From a virus, in the IMG/VR virus record IMGVR_UViG_3300021959_010708, positions 1 to 47,962 of that record: DNA of 47,962 bases. One strand, 5' to 3'. A model generated the notes under the pieces. It was given only the letters and a program-made list of their open reading frames with translations, did not search any database and was not told the origin of the DNA. Shown piece after piece: positions 44,071 through 47,962 of the stretch. The number at the start of each line of letters is the position of its first letter. Position 1 is the first letter of the stretch. The position numbers were made by a program, and so were the translations under genes.

Positions 44071-44256
44071 TTACTTGGATGAGGCCGCTGCCTTCTCCTC
44101 AAGTATCTCTTTTCTTCTTGCCTTGATGAGTTTACCTAATTCCTGCAGAGCTTTTCTGGCCCTTGTCGCAGATGCTTTCACACCCTTGTCAGTAAACTTT
44201 TCGTTTTCTTCGATGTAAGCCTCGAATTGGCTTTTGATTTCATCATTTGTTGACAT
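44071..44256 (-). CDS. Histone H1-like (Hc1-type) DNA-binding protein (61 aa)
   Basis: A 61-residue protein: acidic helix first (TNDEIKSQFEAYIEENEKF), then the basic helix FTDKGVKASATRARKALQEL and IKARRKEILEEKAAASSK. The pattern K-G-x-K-A-(A/S)-x-x-R-x-R-K-x-x-x-x-L...K-x-x-R-K-E resembles the core of chlamydial histone-like Hc1. It probably binds DNA and may compact phage or host DNA. The ATG at 44256 is chosen by its AGGAG ribosome site; the upstream frame runs through the promoter. Confidence 0.75.
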   Translation of the reverse strand: MSTNDEIKSQFEAYIEENEKFTDKGVKASATRARKALQELGKLIKARRKEILEEKAAASSK

Positions 44257-44280
44257 ATTAATATATCTCCTTGTGTTATT

Positions 44281-44310
44281 ATTATATGCTCTGTAGGTGT
44301 GTGTGTGCAA
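44281..44310 (-). promoter_or_regulatory. Sigma70-type promoter of the Hc1-like gene
   Basis: Minus strand: -35 TTGCAC at 44305-44310, 18-base spacer, -10 TATAAT at 44281-44286, then a roughly 24-base leader with AAGGAG before the ATG at 44256. Confidence 0.7.
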
Positions 44311-44319
44311 GAGAAATGA

Positions 44320-45123
44320 CTACACAGAATAATTAAAATGTTTCCTTAGATTGGTTTTAAACCACAATGGAATCATTTTCAAATCATTTTGATCACCTTG
44401 CACTATTTTCCATTGTGTGATTATTTGATCCAATATCAAAAGTTGATTTGGTAACAAAATAAATTCTCTTTCATATTGTTCATTAAAAATTCTATTGCTG
44501 ATACCTGCTATTAGTTTTCCATGTTCGGGGATCTTGTCCTTGTTGTAAGTTTTCATCTCAGTGATGTACTGCTTGGGAGAAAACATGCAGGCCGTGTGTA
44601 ATGGATGTCTGGGAAACAGTTTGTAATGATGAACATGATTTATGCGTGCAGGCCTGTAGAGGTTTTTATTTTCCTGTGAGAAGTTGATGGCATCGATGAT
44701 ACTTTTGGCGTGCTTGGGGTCAAAGTTATTATTGAACACGGTCACCCATATGTCGTCATACAAGTTCCAAGTGTTCCAATGAACTATCTCTGTGGGTGCG
44801 TACTTTGAGTTGATCAGTGATATTGTGATGGGTTTAGTGTTACTGTTATAGATCAAAATCATTTCTTCGTTGTCGGGATAAAGAGATATGCCAGTGTCGA
44901 ATTCGTGATAGTTACGTGGTGCCATGTCGTCATTGAGATAGTATCCAAGGCCCATGGCCCATTGTTTGATTTCGTCTATGGTGAACACAGGTTTGAGTGC
45001 CACTGCACCATGAGTTCCCACCAATTCCGCTGTGCTGTCGGGGTCTATTTGATCCAAATTATTATTGCGGACTTCACAAATGAAGGAAGGGTTTCCGCAG
45101 TGTCTTACAGATTCGTAGTGCAT
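44320..45123 (-). CDS. Hypothetical partner of radical SAM gene 3 (267 aa)
   Basis: A soluble 267-residue protein (MHYESVRHCGNPSFICEVR ... NLRKHFNYSV) that I do not recognise. It has many aromatic and His residues (HHYKLFPRHPLHTACMF, IVHWNTWNLYDDIW) and a few Cys, but no standard cluster- or nucleotide-binding motif. It starts in a TAATG overlap with radical SAM gene 3, so it is produced in step with that enzyme and is the best candidate for a dedicated partner or substrate. Function unknown. Confidence 0.65.
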   Translation of the reverse strand: MHYESVRHCGNPSFICEVRNNNLDQIDPDSTAELVGTHGAVALKPVFTIDEIKQWAMGLGYYLNDDMAPRNYHEFDTGISLYPDNEEMILIYNSNTKPITISLINSKYAPTEIVHWNTWNLYDDIWVTVFNNNFDPKHAKSIIDAINFSQENKNLYRPARINHVHHYKLFPRHPLHTACMFSPKQYITEMKTYNKDKIPEHGKLIAGISNRIFNEQYEREFILLPNQLLILDQIITQWKIVQGDQNDLKMIPLWFKTNLRKHFNYSV

Positions 45124-46166
45124 TAAACTTCAAATAATTCAGGACACACTGTCCTGAAATCAGTGTTGTGTATTTTGTCTTGGATGGCCATCTGTTTGAC
45201 CAACATGTCCCATTCTTTGGGGTCGTAATCGAATCCAGCATTGATTCTGTATCTTTCTCTTAGAGTAGGATGCAGTGATCTGTAACTCATGAATGTGGGT
45301 TCGTACACTTGTTCTATGTCGAAGGTCTTCATACCGACTGTGTTTTTCCAATAATCGTCCATTTCCTGATGCTGATGTGCTGTAATAGTCATGCCGCATG
45401 CTGATATTCGCACACGGAAATTTTGTTTCTTGTGGGTGAGGTCGAGCAGTTGTTTGGCCATATCGGACACAGGTTGCCATTTGGCACCGGGCCTCACATA
45501 TTCATATCTCTCCTTGATTCCGTCCACACTTCCGCAAATGTTGACCTGTTCGAATTTATCAACAAGATTCATCCACCAATCTGTCCATGGCTGAGTTAAG
45601 TTGGTTGTGACTTCCAGAGTTATATGTTTGCTGTGGCCGGACTCCATCACATAGTTCAACATCCTGTACACTTCTTTCATCAACAGTGGTTCTCCGCCCA
45701 ATATCTTGATGTGTTTGACGTTGGGCAGTTCATGATAGAATTCCAGTTTGTCAAATTTCAAGTGTTCTTGGTAGCCAATGTCTGTGTAATCGCTGTGCCA
45801 ATCTTGATTGCTGTGTTTCTTGATCAGAGACAACCATGTGCTGGACAATGAACCATTGCACATCCTACACGACAGATTGCATGTGTTGTTGAAATTTAAC
45901 TCCCAGAATCCTCCCTTGACTGTTTTATTAGCATGATCTCTAAAACTGTCTCCTTTGAATTTGGTGTCTTCCATACACTGTTTGCACTCAGGAATCCACT
46001 CTGAAGAAGAATTCATCTTGTCTTTCTTGTGTGACATGATCTTCCTGAACTGTTGGTAATCAGTCACAGTGCCCACATCATCCTGCCATCTCCAAAGACA
46101 ACAAGGGTAAAGCTTGCCACCAGGACGGTAGGTTATACCTTTTTCTAACATTACGCAGTAGGGCAT
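45123..46166 (-). CDS. Radical SAM protein with twitch/SPASM-like auxiliary cysteines (3)
   Basis: A 347-residue enzyme. NNTCNLSCRMCNGSLSS holds the CxxxCxxC Fe-S motif and IKILGGEPLLMKE the SAM-binding GGE. Before the core, YRPGGKLYPCCLWRW and IPECKQCMEDTKF offer four Cys for an auxiliary cluster, the same plan as radical SAM gene 1. The ATG at 46166 (MPYCVMLEKG) is chosen because the late-type motif TTAAATA (46172-46178) ends five bases upstream; the earlier frame lies inside the exonuclease gene. It is coupled to the unknown 267-aa gene. Likely modifies a peptide, nucleotide or glycan; not determinable. Confidence 0.88.
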   Translation of the reverse strand: MPYCVMLEKGITYRPGGKLYPCCLWRWQDDVGTVTDYQQFRKIMSHKKDKMNSSSEWIPECKQCMEDTKFKGDSFRDHANKTVKGGFWELNFNNTCNLSCRMCNGSLSSTWLSLIKKHSNQDWHSDYTDIGYQEHLKFDKLEFYHELPNVKHIKILGGEPLLMKEVYRMLNYVMESGHSKHITLEVTTNLTQPWTDWWMNLVDKFEQVNICGSVDGIKERYEYVRPGAKWQPVSDMAKQLLDLTHKKQNFRVRISACGMTITAHQHQEMDDYWKNTVGMKTFDIEQVYEPTFMSYRSLHPTLRERYRINAGFDYDPKEWDMLVKQMAIQDKIHNTDFRTVCPELFEV

Positions 46167-46170
46167 AAAA

Positions 46171-46686
46171 CTATTTAAGTAGGATTGAGTAGGCCTTTTG
46201 CACAGCCTGAGCTTGGGCGACTGCATCTGTGAGTGCGTTGTGTTTGCCCTCTATTCTCACACTAACATCGGCAAGGTCAAACAGTGTGCGAGTGTCTCTC
46301 ACTTCCCAGAACTTCCATGTCACTGCCTGTTGAAATGATCGACAAATGTCTTCTATGATAACAACATCAAACACAGAGCCATGGCTCCATACATTAGAAG
46401 TGCCCAAACCAAATGTGTATAATTTTTTCATTGCATCCTTGAGATCAATACGATCATCGCCTTCACCGAAAGCATCTTCCTGTATCTGTGGATCCTGCTG
46501 GCCCCACCAAGCAACTGTGTCGTCGTTGATAACCCTGCCATATGACTCCTGTGATTCCAGTTTGATTCTTTCGTAGAATGTCGAATGAACATCTTTGCCG
46601 TGGGGATCGAATAAGCATGCGCCTATCGTCAGCACCGCCGCGTTGGGAGTGGTTGCCAGTGTTTCAAGGTCTATCATCAAATGCAT
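46171..46686 (-). CDS. DEDD-type 3'-5' exonuclease (T4 DexA-like)
   Basis: A 171-residue exonuclease. Exo I is LMIDLETLATTP (DxE), Exo II is NVWSHGSVFDVVIIEDI with its Asp, and Exo III is GKHNALTDAVAQAQAV (HxxxxD, DEDDh type). It resembles T4 DexA and related short phage exonucleases that trim DNA or RNA 3' ends. The ATG at 46686 is fixed by the leaderless promoter, not the in-frame ATG 15 bases earlier, which lies in the promoter. It overlaps no gene and is followed by radical SAM gene 3. Confidence 0.9.
   Translation of the reverse strand: MHLMIDLETLATTPNAAVLTIGACLFDPHGKDVHSTFYERIKLESQESYGRVINDDTVAWWGQQDPQIQEDAFGEGDDRIDLKDAMKKLYTFGLGTSNVWSHGSVFDVVIIEDICRSFQQAVTWKFWEVRDTRTLFDLADVSVRIEGKHNALTDAVAQAQAVQKAYSILLK
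46172..46178 (-). promoter_or_regulatory. T4-type late promoter motif (leaderless spacing) for radical SAM gene 3
   Basis: Minus strand TTAAATA, five bases before the ATG at 46164-46166; overlaps the exonuclease stop codon. Confidence 0.55.
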
Positions 46687-46720
46687 ACAAACAGTATACA
46701 CTAAGATAGATCAATGTCAA
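46687..46720 (-). promoter_or_regulatory. Sigma70-type promoter, leaderless geometry, for the exonuclease gene
   Basis: Minus strand: -35 TTGACA at 46715-46720, 16-base spacer, -10 TATACT at 46693-46698, six bases, ATG at 46684-46686. Confidence 0.85.
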
Positions 46721-46966
46721 CTACAAGGATCTATTGGCATGGTGTGAGATGTACATCTTGTCAAGTAGGTAAAACCAAACACCATTTATCATGGGTTCGA
46801 TCAGTGCGTCAACGGCCGCAAGTTCGAGGTCCGCTCCTGTGATCAATCTGTTGCAGGTCATCGCTATAATAATATGTCCCACAGTGTATATGATTGCTCT
46901 GGTGACGGATGAATGCCCCACAATCCTTTTGAGCAAGTTCCATATACCATATCTAAATTCTGTCAT
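46721..46966 (-). CDS. DUF2061-like small membrane protein (81 aa)
   Basis: An 81-residue protein with two hydrophobic segments: VTRAIIYTVGHIIIAMTCNRLITG and LAAVDALIEPMINGVWFYLLDKMY. The layout R-x-I-x-K/T...T-x-x-I/L-x-x-x-(L/I)TG...A...E...Y-x-x-D/E matches DUF2061 proteins (short inner-membrane proteins of unknown role). The leader carries an AGGAAAAAG ribosome site. It has both an early-type and a late-type promoter. Function unknown. Confidence 0.75.
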   Translation of the reverse strand: MTEFRYGIWNLLKRIVGHSSVTRAIIYTVGHIIIAMTCNRLITGADLELAAVDALIEPMINGVWFYLLDKMYISHHANRSL

Positions 46967-46993
46967 CTTTTTCCTAATCTTAGCTCAAGCTAA

Positions 46994-47021
46994 ATTATAC
47001 AAGATATTTATAGAGTGTCAA
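46994..47021 (-). promoter_or_regulatory. Dual early/late promoter of the DUF2061-like gene
   Basis: Minus strand: -35 TTGACA at 47016-47021, 16-base spacer, -10 TATAAT at 46994-46999. Within the spacer is a perfect T4 late consensus TATAAATA (47005-47012). A conventional 27-base leader follows. Confidence 0.78.
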
Positions 47022-47032
47022 CCACTGCCGTT

Positions 47033-47242
47033 TTAATTTGGTTTTGTATAAACATCTGGCTGTTTTTCCACACAGAACATCCTAACCATGCTGTGTGTGG
47101 CCACAAGGGTCCTGTTGTAGCCGGCTTGGTAACGCAGGCAGGTTTCTATGTTGGGCATTTCCACTATGGGCAGTTTGTCAAAGGGTTCCCATTTTTCCAA
47201 CTCCATGTTGAATATCAGAGCGATGAGGAATATCTTTATCAT
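47033..47242 (-). CDS. Small secreted or membrane-anchored protein coupled to curlin gene (69 aa)
   Basis: A 69-residue protein with a short hydrophobic start (MIKIFLIALIFNMELE) and a mature-like part containing NIETCLRYQAGYN and MVRMFCVEKQPD. Two Cys may pair in the periplasm. It begins in an ATGA overlap with the curlin-repeat gene, so the two are made together; a chaperone or assembly helper is possible. The signal is short and its cleavage uncertain. Confidence 0.6.
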   Translation of the reverse strand: MIKIFLIALIFNMELEKWEPFDKLPIVEMPNIETCLRYQAGYNRTLVATHSMVRMFCVEKQPDVYTKPN

Positions 47243-47962
47243 TGTTGGGTGACTGTGGTCGTGCCACAGCCTGCTGTGTTGGTGCAGTTTTGGGTCAGCA
47301 CATAGTTCTGGCTGGTGGTTCCCGACTGGGTGAGATCCAGTGTGGCACTGTATCCAGTCATTGAAATTGAAGCATTGTGATTGCCGGATCCGTCCTGGGT
47401 GACATCCACAGTTTGATCACTGCCAACAGATATTTCCACGTAGTGTGTGCCAGTGCCCTGCTGATACAGATCTATGTCGTTGTCATCGCCCTGTGCTGAG
47501 ATGAATGCCTTCTTGTCACCGTCATTGATTTGACTGGAAAGAATATTGTTGTAATCACCATCAAGGTCGATGGAAAGGAAATGTCCTGAGTTGCCCACGC
47601 CGTCGTTGTGAGTTTGAGTGCCACTTATTGTGTTGTGATCACCGTTGATGTCCACGATCATCCTGTTGTCGTCTGCACCGGTGGTGCCACCTTGATTCAG
47701 CGTGGTCGAATTGTAATCACCCAAGAGTTTGAACAGCGTCACATTGTTGTTGCCACGCTGTGTCATGATGATGGAATTGTTGCTGCCTGTGATGTCAGCC
47801 CTGACTTTGCTGTTGGTGGTAGAAGTTGTGCCAGCAATCAGATTGTCGTTGCCATCCTGTGTGATGTTGAGGGTGTTGTTGTCGCCCACTTGATTGATGT
47901 AGATGCTGTTGCCATCGTTGGTCACTGCTCTGGCATTGGTGACGGTTGTGGTCTGTGCCGAT
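47239..47962 (-). CDS. Curlin-repeat protein (N-terminus cut by right edge)
   Basis: An open frame of 241 codons runs off the right edge; the visible start SAQTTTVTNARAVTNDG looks like the first residues after a signal-peptide cut. The body has about eight curlin-type repeats of roughly 22-24 residues with spaced Asn, Gln and Gly: IYINQVGDNNTLNITQDGNDN, SIIMTQRGNNNVTLFKL and ASISMTGYSATLDLTQSG are typical fragments. A GTG at 47925 could start a frame inside the repeats, but the frame continues upstream without a stop. Such repeats build extracellular amyloid fibres (CsgA/CsgB). The end carries two Cys (LTQNCTNTAGCGTT). Its companion genes should lie beyond the edge. Confidence 0.85.
   Translation of the reverse strand, partial: SAQTTTVTNARAVTNDGNSIYINQVGDNNTLNITQDGNDNLIAGTTSTTNSKVRADITGSNNSIIMTQRGNNNVTLFKLLGDYNSTTLNQGGTTGADDNRMIVDINGDHNTISGTQTHNDGVGNSGHFLSIDLDGDYNNILSSQINDGDKKAFISAQGDDNDIDLYQQGTGTHYVEISVGSDQTVDVTQDGSGNHNASISMTGYSATLDLTQSGTTSQNYVLTQNCTNTAGCGTTTVTQQ

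Noticed and set aside
44257-44310. 18-residue upstream extension of the Hc1-like protein
   Set aside because: It would run through the -10/-35 promoter; the AGGAG ribosome site supports the start at 44256.
46167-46226. 20-residue upstream extension of radical SAM gene 3
   Set aside because: It lies inside the exonuclease gene and upstream of the late motif; the ATG at 46166 starts the conserved block.
1-47962. CRISPR arrays, tRNA genes, insertion sequences, integrase or attachment sites
   Set aside because: I looked for regularly spaced repeats, cloverleaf-like segments with CCA ends, transposase motifs and recombinases and saw none.

Overview
The window looks like one continuous stretch of a large tailed-phage genome: a T4-like (myovirus-type), moderately AT-rich marine phage of a Gram-negative host. 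It carries a T4-type clamp-loader subunit (gp44-like), a DexA-like exonuclease, a T4-type ATP-dependent DNA ligase, PhoH, a gp31/GroES-like co-chaperonin, tail-fibre proteins of the kind seen in marine T4-like phages, a three-gene lysis cassette with spanins, and many copies of a TATAAATA-like late promoter. Genes are very tightly packed (TAATG, TGATG or ATGA stop/start overlaps), almost all on the minus strand. The plus strand holds only phoH, a zinc-ribbon protein and a glycosyltransferase/methyltransferase pair. Nothing in the sequence names the host. Spanins, lipoproteins, a porin and a curlin-like protein require an outer membrane.

Layout (by coordinate; most transcription runs right to left). 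1-6 kb: nucleotidyltransferase (cut by the edge), SGNH-hydrolase-like protein, a secreted alginate-lyase-like protein (PL5), a lipid-anchored subtilisin with a barrel-like C-terminus, a cupin. 6-10.4 kb: small proteins, then the proteostasis block ClpA, peptide deformylase and DnaJ. 10.4-13.4 kb: small membrane proteins (holin candidates), sulfotransferase-like protein, o-spanin, i-spanin and GH108 endolysin. 13.4-21.5 kb: radical SAM protein, phoH (+), clamp loader, two SGNH-like proteins, GroES-like co-chaperonin, small conserved proteins and a DnaE-like fragment. 21.5-28.4 kb: virion/tail-fibre genes with an embedded radical SAM gene. 28.4-30.4 kb: Fe-S carrier (A-type), SufT-like, Nfu, superoxide dismutase and an AT-hook peptide. 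30.4-33.5 kb: UV-damage endonuclease, carbamoyltransferase, QueD. 33.5-35.6 kb: DUF4384-like and LPP20-like envelope proteins. 35.6-37.3 kb (+): glycosyltransferase and methyltransferase. 37.3-41.3 kb: QueC-like protein, translation initiation factor IF-1, DNA ligase, porin. 41.5-48 kb: tandem DUF115-like genes, ClpP, a structured RNA element, an Hc1-like protein, a radical SAM/partner pair, exonuclease, and a curlin-repeat protein cut by the right edge.

The most striking regulatory signal is that two promoter classes appear to make leaderless messages. At ten genes a near-perfect sigma70 promoter (TTGACA-N16/17-TATAAT-like) lies exactly six bases before the start codon; an eleventh has the same -10 geometry with a weak -35. 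At ten others a T4-type late -10 motif (NTAAATA) ends five to seven bases before the start codon. The same phage encodes its own IF-1, peptide deformylase, ClpA and ClpP, so it seems able to influence initiation, N-terminal processing and turnover of proteins. Other themes are envelope remodelling (porin, LPP20, DUF4384, curlin, subtilase, alginate lyase), three radical SAM enzymes beside phage-borne Fe-S delivery proteins and superoxide dismutase, and a partial 7-deazaguanine pathway (QueC-like and QueD). All functional statements are read from sequence motifs by eye; no database search was run.
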